Below are positions 8,052-17,500 of a DNA stretch of 38,604 bases, in pieces. Origin of the DNA: JBEIUL01 sp044356865 (GTDB lineage Bacteria > Planctomycetota > Phycisphaerae > Phycisphaerales > SM1A02). Below the pieces are notes generated by a model, which searched no databases, had not been told where the DNA came from, and was given only the letters and a program-made list of their open reading frames with translations. The stretch's first letter is position 1; each line of letters starts with the position of its first letter. The DNA lies in the NCBI GenBank assembly GCA_044356865.1, contig JBIKVN010000002.1, positions 1 through 38,604 on the forward strand. The letters run 5' to 3'. Made by a program: the position numbers and the translations under genes.

Positions 8052-8599
8052 GGGAAGGTCTCCACCGCGCCGAGGCGCAGGGCCTTGGTGCGATCCTTCT
8101 CGGAGAGGACCGGGGGTCCGCCGAGCTCGAGCGGCCAGCGGATGCCGACCGTCTCGTCGTCCCAGGCGAGGGTCCGTTCCCACTCCGGCGCGTACAGGTC
8201 GGTGGCCTTGTACTGGACATCCGCCGTCTCGCTGAGCACATAGAAGCCGTGGGCGAAACCGGGCGGCACCCACAGGGCCCGGAAGTTCGTCTCGCTCAGG
8301 ATCGCCCCCGTCCACTTCCCGAAGGTCGGCGACGAGCGGCGGAGATCGACCGCCACGTCGAAGATCTCGCCCCGCACCGCCCGCACGAGCTTCCCCTGCG
8401 GATGGCGGATCTGGAAGTGCAGCCCGCGGAGGATCCCCCGCGACGAGCGGCTCCAGTTGTCCTGCAGGAAGGAGAAGTGCAACCCCCGTTCGGCGAAGCC
8501 GCGGCTCGACCAGGTCTCGAGGAAGAACCCGCGGTGGTCGCCGAAAACCTTCGGCTCGACGATGAGGACATCGGAGAGGTCGGTCGGGAGGATGTTCAT
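8048..8599 (-). CDS. rmlC: dTDP-4-dehydrorhamnose 3,5-epimerase
   Basis: Third step of dTDP-L-rhamnose synthesis, a cofactor-independent double epimerisation by a cupin homodimer. The 183-residue length is typical. Visible motifs are FGDHRGFFLETW, the catalytic histidine in LRGLHFQ (His61), a GEIFDVAVDLRRSSPTFGKW strand pair, PPGFAHGF and the Tyr-containing VQYKATDLYAPE. The ATG at 8599 is four bases after the rmlA stop, and the 3' end overlaps rmlD by four bases. Confidence 0.95.
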   Translation of the reverse strand: MNILPTDLSDVLIVEPKVFGDHRGFFLETWSSRGFAERGLHFSFLQDNWSRSSRGILRGLHFQIRHPQGKLVRAVRGEIFDVAVDLRRSSPTFGKWTGAILSETNFRALWVPPGFAHGFYVLSETADVQYKATDLYAPEWERTLAWDDETVGIRWPLELGGPPVLSEKDRTKALRLGAVETFP

Positions 8600-8603
8600 C
8601 GGT

Positions 8604-9503
8604 TCACGACCCCGGCGGCCCCGAGGGCTCGGCGAGCAGCTGCAACAGGTACTGCCCGTAGCTGTTCTTGGCGAGCGGCGACGCCAGGGCCTCGAGCTCG
8701 CGGGCGGTGATCCAGCCCTTGCGGAAGGCGATCTCCTCGGGGCAGGCGATCTTGAGCCCCTGCCGGGCCTCGATGGTGTGGACGAACTGGGCGGCCTGCA
8801 GCATCGTCTCGAAGGTTCCGGTGTCGAGCCACGCCGAGCCGCGGCCGAGCAGCTCGACCGAGAGGTCGCCGCGTCGCAGGTAGGCGTCGTTCACGCTGGT
8901 GATCTCGAGCTCGCCGCGGGCCGAGGGCTTCACCGCCTTCGCGATCTCGACCACGTCGGCGTCGTAGAAGTAGAGCCCGGTCACCGCGTAGTTCGACTTC
9001 GGGAGTTTCGGCTTCTCCTCGATGCTGCGGGCCCGGCCGTCGGCGCCGAACTCGACGACACCGTACTCCTGCGGATTGTTCACGCGGTAGGCGAAGACGG
9101 TGGCTCCCGAGGTCCGGGCGGCCGCCGAAGCGAGCCGCCGCTGCAGCTCCGCCCCGTAGAAGATGTTGTCGCCGAGGACCATGGCGCTCGGCGCCCCGTC
9201 GAGGAAACGCTCGCCGATCAGGAACGCCTGCGCGAGACCCTCGGGCCGCGGCTGCGCCTCGTACGAGAACGAGATCCCCCACTGCTTCCCGTCGTCGAGC
9301 AGGCTGCGGAACGCCGCCTGGTCCTGCGGGGTGGTGATGACCAGGACCTCCCGGATGCCCGCAAGCATGAGCATCGAGAGCGGGTAGTAGACCATCGGCT
9401 TGTCGTACACCGCGGTGAGTTGCTTGCTCACCGCCCGGGTCAGCGGATACAGCCGCGTGCCCGAGCCGCCGGCCAGGATGATGCCCTTCCGGGCCGCGGT
9501 CAT
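8604..9503 (-). CDS. rmlA: Glucose-1-phosphate thymidylyltransferase
   Basis: First step of dTDP-L-rhamnose synthesis: glucose-1-phosphate + dTTP to dTDP-glucose + PPi. The 299-residue protein has the nucleotidyltransferase loop LAGGSGTRLYPLT (10-22), the lysine in VYDKPMVYYPLS, ALGDNIFYG-like VLGDNIFYG, and GLYFYD followed by ELEITSVN. The length fits the short RmlA class. The ATG overlaps the stop of the upstream TPR gene by four bases. Glucose-1-P would come from the phosphohexomutase at 1047-2444. The order A-C-D-B is one of several orders found in bacteria. Confidence 0.96.
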   Translation of the reverse strand: MTAARKGIILAGGSGTRLYPLTRAVSKQLTAVYDKPMVYYPLSMLMLAGIREVLVITTPQDQAAFRSLLDDGKQWGISFSYEAQPRPEGLAQAFLIGERFLDGAPSAMVLGDNIFYGAELQRRLASAAARTSGATVFAYRVNNPQEYGVVEFGADGRARSIEEKPKLPKSNYAVTGLYFYDADVVEIAKAVKPSARGELEITSVNDAYLRRGDLSVELLGRGSAWLDTGTFETMLQAAQFVHTIEARQGLKIACPEEIAFRKGWITARELEALASPLAKNSYGQYLLQLLAEPSGPPGS

Positions 9504-12500
9504 GCCGGATCCCTCGCGGATCGGAGGTTCCCGAGTTCGGACTCGACCCGGCGGCGCCGCTCGACGGCCTGTCGCTCGACGAGGACCGAGCCGGCGGCCA
9601 CCCGCTCGATCTCCCGCAAGGCCCGCTCGACGGTATCCGGCTTGCCGGCCGCGAGATCGACCTCCGCGAGGGTCAGCCAGGCCGACAGGGAGTTGCGATC
9701 CGAAGTCGTGGCCGCCGCCGCCGCGGTGCGGGCCGCGACGAGATCGCCCTTCGCCAGAAGGATCTGGGCGCGGGTGTCGAGCAGGCTGGGGTTCCCCGGC
9801 CAGATCCGGAGGGCCCGGTCCAGGGTCCGAAGTCCGGACTCCCGGTCGCGGCCGGAACCGAGTTGCAGCGCCGCGGAGTTGTTGAGCGCGTACACGATCT
9901 GGGTCCGGATCCCCTCGGCATCGGCCTCGAGCGAGCCGGGGGCCGAGGTCTCGAGCGAAACCACCACGGCGGGCGGAACGCCCCCGACGAGCGACTCGTA
10001 GGCGCGGGCCGCCTCGTCCGATTGCCCCGCGGCCGCCAGGAGGTCGGCCGCCAGCAGGCGGGCCAGCGGCGAGGCGAGCATTTCGGGAGGAAGATCCGCC
10101 ATGATGTTCCGGGCCGATTCGACCGCGGCGGTCAGGCCGCGCGTCGCGAGGGCGGAGTACTCGGCGGCGATTCCCAGCCGAACGGGATCGGACAGCCCCT
10201 CGAGGGGAATCCGGTCGAGCATCTCCTTGGCCTCGGCGGCCTCCGCCGCACGGGACCCACGGGTCCAGGCGGCGAGGATGGGCCCCACGGCGGAATGGGC
10301 CAACGCGATCTCCCGGGCCGCATCGCGGTTCCCGGTGGCGAGCTCGGCCATCACGAGCACCGCCAGCGGCGACGCGTTCCGCTCGGGCTCCGAACGGAGC
10401 ATCGCCGCGTGCGGGCGGAGGAGCGAAACCGCCTCGGCGGGACTCGACGCGAGCGAAAGCTCGGCGATGAACGCATCGGCATCGATCGTGTTCTCCGGGA
10501 CCAGCCGGCGCCAGGCCCGCGCGGCCTCCCGGGCCTCCTCGATGCGCCCCTGACCGCGGAGGAGATCGGCCGTCATCGCGGCCATGGATGGTTCGGAGGG
10601 AAGCCGGCTCAACGCCCGTCGGGCGAGCCGCAACGCATCATCATCCCGCCCCGCGTCGCGATGCAGCGAAACGGCAAACGACCAGCCCTCGGCGAAGAGC
10701 GGATGGTTCTCGGTGAGTTGCACCGCGTTGGCAAGCGTCTCCGGCGAGAGGTCGAGCTCGGCCCCCTCGCCGCCCGCGGTCCGCAGCACCTCCATGAGAT
10801 CCTGCCACTCCGGCCGGGTCTTCCCGAGCCGATCGAGCAACGCGCCGGCACGATCCCGGTCGCCGCTGCGGGAGATGAGGAGACTGGCGGTCATCCCGAG
10901 CAGGGACTCGTCGTCGGGGTACTTCCCGAGGGCCTGCTCGGCGAGACGCAGCGCCTCGTCGTCGTCGCCCCGGCGCATCGCCTGCTGGGCCCGCAAGGCC
11001 GCGATCCGCGGATCCTCGACGGTGATCGACGAGAGCAGGCGGTTGGCCTCGACCATCGATTCGGTGGTGCCGTAGATCGACTCGAGCCGGAAAAGGAAGA
11101 TCGCCCGATCCACCTCGCCGAGCACCGGCGGGGCGCCCTCGGCATCGGCCCGGATGACCCGTCGCCCTTCCTCGAGCCGGCCGAGCCGGGCCAGGAACTC
11201 GGCGTACGCCTGGACCGCCACGGAACTCCGGCCGGGTCGCGTCGCCGCCTCGCGATAGGCGTTCTCGGCGGCGGTGATCCGGCCCGCGGCGCGATTCGCC
11301 TCGGCAAAAGCGAGGAGATCCCCCTCTCCGCCGCTCCGCCCGGACAATCGCTCGAGGGCCGGGATCGCCTCCACGAACGCCCCTTGGTTGAGCAGCAGTC
11401 TTGCCGCGCGACGGGAGGCCTCCTGGTCCTGGCCCGACAACCGCAGATACTGCTGCAGGTAGCGGGTCGCGTCGACGGTGTTGCCCGCCTTCTGCAGCAG
11501 CACGACCAGTTCCGGATAGAGACTGGTGTCCCGCGGCTGCAGGTCCACGGCCTTCGCGAGGAACGCCGAGGCCCGCATCCAGTCGGGAGGGATGCTGGCC
11601 GAGATCAGGCGGGACAGGACGATCAGCGCCGCCGGACTGTTGGGGTCGGCGCGGAGCAGCTGGTTGACCTCCACGATCGCGGCCGCCAGCGCTTTCGAGT
11701 CCCCGCGGCGGAATGCGAGGGTCCGGGTGGCCTCGGCCAGCACCACCTGTTGCGAGCGCTCGCCGCCGGCATCGCTCATGCGATCGATGGCCTGGCGGAC
11801 CAGGGCCTCGTCGGACCAGGTCGCGACCTGGCCGAGCACGAACGACGCGGCATCCGGATCCCCGTCGGCGACCCGGAGGTAGCGAGAGAGCAATGCCACC
11901 GCAGCCGGATCATCCCGAAGGACCCCGATGCGGCACGCCTGGCGAAGGGCCAGCGGGAGTTCCGAGGCATCCTCCTCGACCGCGACGACCAGGGCCGCCG
12001 AATCCTCGGCGGCCCGGTTGAGCTCGCCGCGGGCGATGAGCAGGTCGATGGCGGCAAGTTTCACGTCGAAGGAGTCGGCGTCGGCGCTCCGCAACTTGCG
12101 GACGAGTTCCTCGACTCCCTCGATCTCCCCCGACTCGAGCAGCGGTCCGACGGTCGCGGCGACGACGGGAATCTCGGGCTTCTCGCGCGACGCCGCCTCG
12201 AGGGCGACATCCAGCGCTTCCTCCGACCGCCCCTCGTCGAGAAGCGCCGCCACATAGGGGACAAGGATCGAGAAGTCCCGATCGATCGCCTCATAGACCT
12301 GCGCGAGGATCGCCGAGGCGGTGAGGCCGCGCGGCAGGGTCGGATCGACCATCGAGGGCACGCGTCCCTCGCGGCTGAGGGCCGAGAGCGACTCGGCCAG
12401 CCCGACGTACGCGAGGACGTTTCGGGGATGGCGGCCGACCACCTCGCGGGAAAGGCGGAACGAAGCGTCGGACGAGCCGGCGCGGAGGGCGGAGTGGGCG

Positions 12501-13834
12501 GCCCGGATGCCGGCGAGGGCCCACCGGCGAGATTCACGCTGGAACGCCGCCTCGAAGAGTTGCCGTGCGGCGGCGTACTCGCCCGCCGCGAGATTCATCT
12601 CGCCATGCCGGTACAGGAGGAACGAATCGTCCTGCCATGCCTGGAGACCGCGAATCAAGGCCTCCCGGGCTTCGCGGCGCTGGGCAGGGCTGGTCGGGGT
12701 GCCGTCCCGCCGTGAAGGTCCGATGACCGGTCGGCTCGCGCGGACCGCCCGGGTCCACGCCAACAGGTTGTCGCGCTCGCCGGATCCCTCGACCGCGAGA
12801 GCCTCGAGGTCCGACATCGCCCGGTCCGCGCGCTCGGGATCGCCGGCGAGCTCGGCGGCGATCACCCGCGACTTGCCGAGGTCGACCGCCCGCTCTCCCG
12901 AGGCCCACAGCTGGTCGAGCGAGCCGATCGCCTGCTCGTGCCGCCCCCCGAGAAACTGCAGTCGGGCATCGAGACGGGCCAGCAGTTCCGCCCCGAACCG
13001 TTCCCGGGAGACCGCGAGCGTCCGCTCGAGCTCCTCCGAGAGACCGATCATCTGCATGATTTCGACGAGCCGCTCGAGCGAAGCCAGGTCGGCGATCCCC
13101 CGCTCCGCGGCGAGTACGCATTCGGACTTCGCCTCCTCGAGCTTCCCGTCGAGCATGAACTGCTCGGCGCGGAGCAGGCGGTACCGGCCGTCCGGCTCGC
13201 CGCCGGCGATCCAGAGGTCGACGATCGCGAGCCGCTGGTCGATGGGGCGATCACCGAACCGCAGGATGTCCAGGAGGGCCCCCCGCCAGCTCACCACCTC
13301 CGGCTCGAGCTCGACGAGCAATTCGGCATCCCCCGCCGCGGCGGGCCAGGCACCCTGCTCGACCCGCGCGGCGAGACGGGCTTCGACCGCCCGGGCGTCG
13401 CGCGGATCGAGCTTCAGCAGGACATCCGCCACCCGCAGGAGCTCGGTCCGGTACCCCAGCTGCCGGTAGATCGGGAGCAACGCCCGGAGGGCCGCCGGAT
13501 CGTTCGGATTGACCTTGAGGGCCGCCTCCAGGAATCCCGCCGCGGACACGAGGTGACGGTTGTTCTCGCGGAAGACCGACGCCCGCGCGGTGCCGAGGCG
13601 AACCAGGGCCTCGGCGTCGTCGCGGCGACGGGAGACGTAGTAGCTCAGCGGATCCAGGGCATCGGCGTAGCGTCCCTCGTCGAAGAGGGCGAATCCCCGC
13701 TCACGCGCGGCATCCACCAACCCGGCGCGGTACCAGCCGGCGGCGGCGATGCCTGCTCCCACCAGCGCGGCCACGCTCCCGACCGACACGCCGATCGCGA
13801 TCCAGCGCCGTCTACTGCGCCCCATTCGAGCCAT
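9500..13834 (-). CDS. Large TPR-repeat protein of the exosortase/EPS locus
   Basis: A 1444-residue protein with a basic N-terminus, one transmembrane segment (about 11-34), and then an almost wholly alpha-helical Ala/Leu/Glu/Arg-rich body of tetratricopeptide-like repeats. Repeat hallmarks recur, for example FALFDEGRYADAL, AALKVNPNDPAAL and EQALGKYPDDESLL. The topology suggests a membrane anchor with a long periplasmic solenoid. Very large TPR proteins are known companions of exosortase (PEP-CTERM) polysaccharide loci, where they are thought to scaffold assembly or secretion. That role here is an inference from context. I chose ATG at 13834, with GGGAGGGGG upstream. It overlaps the sugar transferase end by 23 bp and rmlA by four. 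Confidence 0.85.
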   Translation of the reverse strand: MARMGRSRRRWIAIGVSVGSVAALVGAGIAAAGWYRAGLVDAARERGFALFDEGRYADALDPLSYYVSRRRDDAEALVRLGTARASVFRENNRHLVSAAGFLEAALKVNPNDPAALRALLPIYRQLGYRTELLRVADVLLKLDPRDARAVEARLAARVEQGAWPAAAGDAELLVELEPEVVSWRGALLDILRFGDRPIDQRLAIVDLWIAGGEPDGRYRLLRAEQFMLDGKLEEAKSECVLAAERGIADLASLERLVEIMQMIGLSEELERTLAVSRERFGAELLARLDARLQFLGGRHEQAIGSLDQLWASGERAVDLGKSRVIAAELAGDPERADRAMSDLEALAVEGSGERDNLLAWTRAVRASRPVIGPSRRDGTPTSPAQRREAREALIRGLQAWQDDSFLLYRHGEMNLAAGEYAAARQLFEAAFQRESRRWALAGIRAAHSALRAGSSDASFRLSREVVGRHPRNVLAYVGLAESLSALSREGRVPSMVDPTLPRGLTASAILAQVYEAIDRDFSILVPYVAALLDEGRSEEALDVALEAASREKPEIPVVAATVGPLLESGEIEGVEELVRKLRSADADSFDVKLAAIDLLIARGELNRAAEDSAALVVAVEEDASELPLALRQACRIGVLRDDPAAVALLSRYLRVADGDPDAASFVLGQVATWSDEALVRQAIDRMSDAGGERSQQVVLAEATRTLAFRRGDSKALAAAIVEVNQLLRADPNSPAALIVLSRLISASIPPDWMRASAFLAKAVDLQPRDTSLYPELVVLLQKAGNTVDATRYLQQYLRLSGQDQEASRRAARLLLNQGAFVEAIPALERLSGRSGGEGDLLAFAEANRAAGRITAAENAYREAATRPGRSSVAVQAYAEFLARLGRLEEGRRVIRADAEGAPPVLGEVDRAIFLFRLESIYGTTESMVEANRLLSSITVEDPRIAALRAQQAMRRGDDDEALRLAEQALGKYPDDESLLGMTASLLISRSGDRDRAGALLDRLGKTRPEWQDLMEVLRTAGGEGAELDLSPETLANAVQLTENHPLFAEGWSFAVSLHRDAGRDDDALRLARRALSRLPSEPSMAAMTADLLRGQGRIEEAREAARAWRRLVPENTIDADAFIAELSLASSPAEAVSLLRPHAAMLRSEPERNASPLAVLVMAELATGNRDAAREIALAHSAVGPILAAWTRGSRAAEAAEAKEMLDRIPLEGLSDPVRLGIAAEYSALATRGLTAAVESARNIMADLPPEMLASPLARLLAADLLAAAGQSDEAARAYESLVGGVPPAVVVSLETSAPGSLEADAEGIRTQIVYALNNSAALQLGSGRDRESGLRTLDRALRIWPGNPSLLDTRAQILLAKGDLVAARTAAAAATTSDRNSLSAWLTLAEVDLAAGKPDTVERALREIERVAAGSVLVERQAVERRRRVESELGNLRSARDPA

Positions 13835-15284
13835 GACGGCCGCCCCCTCCCATGATGCTCACGATCGTTTCCACGCAGATCTTCAGGTCCAGCCAGAGGC
13901 TTGCGGTCCGCACATACTCGATGTCGTACCGAATCCACTCCTGGAAATCGTACCCGGGACGCCGCGTCCGGCGGACCTGCCAGAGGCCGGTGATCCCGGG
14001 ACGGACGCTCAATCGGGACTCTCTCCACGAGGGACAGTACTGGTTTTCACCCTCCGGGCTCGGACGGGGCCCGACCAGGCTCATGTCGCCGACGAGCACG
14101 TTCCACAGCTGGGGCAGCTCGTCCACGTTGAGGGACCGCAACCGCCGTCCGATGCGGGTCACCCGCGGATCGTCCTGGATGAAGAACTGCGGACCGTCGC
14201 AGACGTTGAGCCCGCGCAATTCCCGCGCCAGCGACTCGGCGTCACGGCGCATGGTCCGGAACTTCCAGCAGCGGAAGACCCGGCCATCCCGCCCCTGGCG
14301 GCGGTGACCGAAGAAGACAGGGAAGCCGTCGTCGAGGACGATCGCGATCGAGGCCGCCGCCATCACCGGCGAAAGGGCGAGGAGGGCCGTCGCCGAGACG
14401 AGGATGTCGACGGTCCGCTTGACGAAGGCCTGGCCGCTCCAGGAACCGAAACGGAACCGCGCCCGCCGGACCGGTGCCGAGCGGATCTCCTCCATGGGAA
14501 GGGGAACGGCCGACGGCGTCGCGACCCGGTCGACGAGAGTGGCGGGACCGACGATCGGTCCGGATCCGGGCGGGATCGCGTCGCCGCCGATCCACACCGG
14601 GCCGATCACGGCGCGACTCCCGAGTCGCATGCCCTGGGGGACGAACACCCCGTCGCCGAGGTTCTCGACTCCCTCGAGGGACTCGGAGGGGTCCGGCCAG
14701 AGCCCGACGAGGAGATCCATGAACGACCGTTCCTCCTCCGGGTCGCCGGCGCGGAAAGCCTCGCCCTCCACGCGGAGGGAACCGGTCCGTACGGCGCCGA
14801 CGAGCGACTGCACCGCCTTGCGGCCCTCCCGCCGGGAGCCGGCGTTGGCCCAGGCGGCGGCCACCCTGCGGTCGGCGGCGAGGTGGATCCGGTGCCCACC
14901 CGCACCTCCTCCGCCCCCGCCACCGTAAATGCGCTGCACCCGCTTCACCAGCCCATCGACGCCCAGCACCACTCGTTCCCGGTACTGCGCCTCGCGAGGC
15001 GAGACGATGGTGACCCGATGGAGCGGAGCCCGGCTCCAGACGAGTTCGTCCACCACCGGAAGCAGCGAGAATGCGGCCAGCTGTCCGGGATCGAGCAGCA
15101 GGTATCCATCGGCCCGCGGGATCGAGGCGCCGTCGCTCCCCCAGCGCACCACGGCCAGCCCGAGGCTGCGCCAGTAGGCGTCGTGGAGTTCGACCGGTCC
15201 GAGCCCCCAGATCCGGGACGACGCGGCGGAGCGGGCGGCGCTCGGGGAGATGTCGCGGGAGGTGATCCGGTTCATGGTCCTCAT
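13812..15284 (-). CDS. Polyprenyl-phosphate sugar transferase with nucleotidyltransferase/beta-helix-like N-terminus
   Basis: The C-terminal part (about 287-477 of 490) is a bacterial sugar transferase that moves a sugar phosphate onto undecaprenyl phosphate to start a polysaccharide unit. It has a membrane helix (about 292-316), KFRTM (341-345), DELPQLWNVL (388-397), SLVGPRP (402-408) and RPGITGLWQV (428-437). Most proteins of this length begin with four helices and a CoA-binding-like domain. Here residues 1-270 have no membrane segment. Residues 60-120 (YLLLDPGQ..., then GVDGLVKRVQRIY) resemble the core of a sugar nucleotidyltransferase, a run of seven glycines follows (121-127), and residues 209-252 look like hexapeptide beta-helix repeats. 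The start at 15284 overlaps the upstream stop (ATGA). Catalysis by the N-terminus seems unlikely. Confidence 0.88.
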   Translation of the reverse strand: MRTMNRITSRDISPSAARSAASSRIWGLGPVELHDAYWRSLGLAVVRWGSDGASIPRADGYLLLDPGQLAAFSLLPVVDELVWSRAPLHRVTIVSPREAQYRERVVLGVDGLVKRVQRIYGGGGGGGAGGHRIHLAADRRVAAAWANAGSRREGRKAVQSLVGAVRTGSLRVEGEAFRAGDPEEERSFMDLLVGLWPDPSESLEGVENLGDGVFVPQGMRLGSRAVIGPVWIGGDAIPPGSGPIVGPATLVDRVATPSAVPLPMEEIRSAPVRRARFRFGSWSGQAFVKRTVDILVSATALLALSPVMAAASIAIVLDDGFPVFFGHRRQGRDGRVFRCWKFRTMRRDAESLARELRGLNVCDGPQFFIQDDPRVTRIGRRLRSLNVDELPQLWNVLVGDMSLVGPRPSPEGENQYCPSWRESRLSVRPGITGLWQVRRTRRPGYDFQEWIRYDIEYVRTASLWLDLKICVETIVSIMGGGGRHGSNGAQ

Positions 15285-17500
15285 TCCCCGGATGACCTCG
15301 GCCCGTCGGTGGACTCCAGCGCCGCCAGGAGCGGATGCGGGGCCCGCGGTTCGGACTCGCCCTCGAGCGCCTTCGAGACCGACGCGGACATCCGCGAGAC
15401 GCTGCCGTAGCGGACGCAGTCGGCCTTCTGGGCGAAGTTGAGCACGACCCCGAGGTACTCGGTGCCCACGGCCCCGATCTCGCGGATGCACTCCTGCAGC
15501 CGCGATCGCGACCGGCCCCGCCGCAACGAGAGCACCGCGCCGTCGGCCGCGGTCGCGACCGGCAGGGCCTCGATGCTGGCCGTCATCGGTCCGGTGTCGA
15601 CGATGACGATGTCGTAGCGCTTCCGCAGGGTGTTGAAGAGCTTCCGGAGCGAGGCCGGATTGAGGCGCGAGGCCCCGAAGGTGCGGTCCGCCCCGACCGG
15701 TAGGATCGAGAGGTTGACCGAACCGAGCTGCTCGATGAGGCCGAGCGGGTCGACGCCGCCGAGGGCCTCGCGGAGCCCCGGCCGATTCAGCTTGTCGAAC
15801 TGGTGCGACAGGGCCATGCCCACGAAGTCGCTGTCGACGAGCAACGTGCGGTGGCCGCTCTCGGCGTAACTCCACGCCAGCGACACCGCCAGCGTCGTCT
15901 TGCCGTCTCCCTGGAAGGGGCTCGACACCATGATCACGTACCCGTCGCCGGGCGTCCGTCGGGACTCGATCCGGGTCCGGATGCGATGGACGCAGTTGGT
16001 CGCGAGCTCGGCCATCTCGGGATCCTCCGCGACCTCCGACATGTCCGGAATCGAGCCCGCCAGGAGCAGCCGATCGCCCGCCGACTCGAGCTGGAAGCTG
16101 CCGTAGGTCCGCCGGTCGATGGTCCCGATCAGGAAGAAGAACGCGAAACTCGCCGCCACCGCCCCGCCGGCACCGACCAGCGCCATCATCATCCGCTTGT
16201 CGCTCGAGGGCTCGCCGCGGCTCGCCGCGTACTGCTGGATGGTGACCCGGCCGCGGCGGATGGCGTCCTCCTCGGTGGTCAGCTGCTTGATGCGCTCGAG
16301 GAAGAGCGACTCGTCGCCCTGGAGCTGGGCGATCCGGCGGAGGATGGATTCCGACCTCGCCTGGGCGTCGTTCAGGGTCGAGACCTCGGCCCGGAGCCGC
16401 TCGGCCTCGCGTTCGATCTCGCCGCGTCGCTTCTGCAGCTCGCCGTAGCGCATCGAGATCCCGGCGCCGGTCCGCCAGGAATCCGCCGCCACCTTCATCT
16501 GCAGCTCGAGTTGCTTCTCGAGGAACTCGACCTCGCGTTGCGCCTTCTGCAGCGCCGGATGGCCGGGCTTGAAGTTCTCCCGGGAGAGCTCGAGCCGGAG
16601 CTTCTGCTGGTCGAGATTCCGCTTGATCTCCCCGATCGCGGGATCGACCTGCAGCAGCTCCTGGGGCCGCGGCTCGATGACGGCGTCCGGAGGAATCTCC
16701 GTCTCGCCCTCCGGTCGCGAGGCCTCGATCCGCTCGAGCGCGCCGGACACCATCTGGATCTGCCCCTCGAGGGCCTGCAGCGCGGCGACCTTGCGCCCGA
16801 TGATGCCGTTGAAGTCCTTCGTGCCGTAGGACGAGGTCCGGACGAGTTCCGACAGCTCGCTCTGCCGGGCCTCGATCTCGCGTCGGATGCCGGTGAGGCC
16901 CTCGCGGTTCGCGTTCAGCTTGCGGGTGAAATCGGTCTCCGCATCGGGGCCGGCGACCCGCATGTAGGCGTCGAGAAGGCTGTTGACGGTGGCCGCGGCG
17001 AAGAGCGGGTCGTCGGATTCCTTGAGGACGGAGACGTACGAGGTCCCCTTGACGGCGCTGACGACCAGCCCTTCCGCGATCGCCCCGACCCCCTGCCGGG
17101 CGATCCGGTCCATGAACGGCTGCAGGCGGGAATCCTTCGAGGCCTCCTCGAGAACCCGCTCGCTCTTGAGGAGAATCGCCTGTTCGTTCACGAACTGCCC
17201 GAAGTTCGTGAGCACATCCGTCTCCGGGGTGCGGGCGAGGGTGTTGGTGTCGAGCCGCGACTGGACCGAGACGAATCCCTGCCCCGCGAACTTGACGGGC
17301 GTGCCGAGCCAGGCGGCGAAGCCCCCGAGCGGCACGAGGATCGCGGCGGTCACCGCGAACCACAGCCAGCGGCCGTGCATGCGGTTGAAGACCAGCTCGA
17401 CCGGGTTCACCGGCGCCGCCACGGCCTCAGGCTCGCGGGCGACCACGAGATCGCCGCGTCCCGAATCGTCGCCGGACATGCGTGCTGCTTCTTCCGTCAT
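15281..17500 (-). CDS. Chain-length determinant/BY-kinase-like protein (Wzz-Wzc type)
   Basis: A 739-residue inner-membrane protein that likely controls polysaccharide chain length and polymerisation. It has a TM helix at about 47-66, a periplasmic Wzz domain with long coiled coils, a second TM helix (FAFFFLIG) and a cytoplasmic P-loop domain. The latter shows Walker A GDGKTT (about 531-536), an A' region LLVDSDF, and Walker B IVIVDTGP. Two features argue against ordinary tyrosine autokinase activity. The A' motif lacks the usual arginine (DxDxR reads DSDFV), and the C-terminal tail has no tyrosine cluster. It may act as an ATP-binding regulator only. It overlaps both neighbours by four bases. 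Confidence 0.87.
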   Translation of the reverse strand: MTEEAARMSGDDSGRGDLVVAREPEAVAAPVNPVELVFNRMHGRWLWFAVTAAILVPLGGFAAWLGTPVKFAGQGFVSVQSRLDTNTLARTPETDVLTNFGQFVNEQAILLKSERVLEEASKDSRLQPFMDRIARQGVGAIAEGLVVSAVKGTSYVSVLKESDDPLFAAATVNSLLDAYMRVAGPDAETDFTRKLNANREGLTGIRREIEARQSELSELVRTSSYGTKDFNGIIGRKVAALQALEGQIQMVSGALERIEASRPEGETEIPPDAVIEPRPQELLQVDPAIGEIKRNLDQQKLRLELSRENFKPGHPALQKAQREVEFLEKQLELQMKVAADSWRTGAGISMRYGELQKRRGEIEREAERLRAEVSTLNDAQARSESILRRIAQLQGDESLFLERIKQLTTEEDAIRRGRVTIQQYAASRGEPSSDKRMMMALVGAGGAVAASFAFFFLIGTIDRRTYGSFQLESAGDRLLLAGSIPDMSEVAEDPEMAELATNCVHRIRTRIESRRTPGDGYVIMVSSPFQGDGKTTLAVSLAWSYAESGHRTLLVDSDFVGMALSHQFDKLNRPGLREALGGVDPLGLIEQLGSVNLSILPVGADRTFGASRLNPASLRKLFNTLRKRYDIVIVDTGPMTASIEALPVATAADGAVLSLRRGRSRSRLQECIREIGAVGTEYLGVVLNFAQKADCVRYGSVSRMSASVSKALEGESEPRAPHPLLAALESTDGPRSSGE

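Noticed and set aside
9863..12715. A 950-residue open frame opposite the TPR gene
   Set aside because: It is Arg/Gly/Pro/Glu-rich with no domain and mirrors the codon pattern of the TPR gene. High-GC coding DNA routinely leaves the antisense frame open.
14896..14930. Glycine-codon run in the sugar transferase as a phase-variable repeat
   Set aside because: The codons are a mixture and there is no homopolymer or perfect short tandem repeat, so slipped-strand switching is unlikely.
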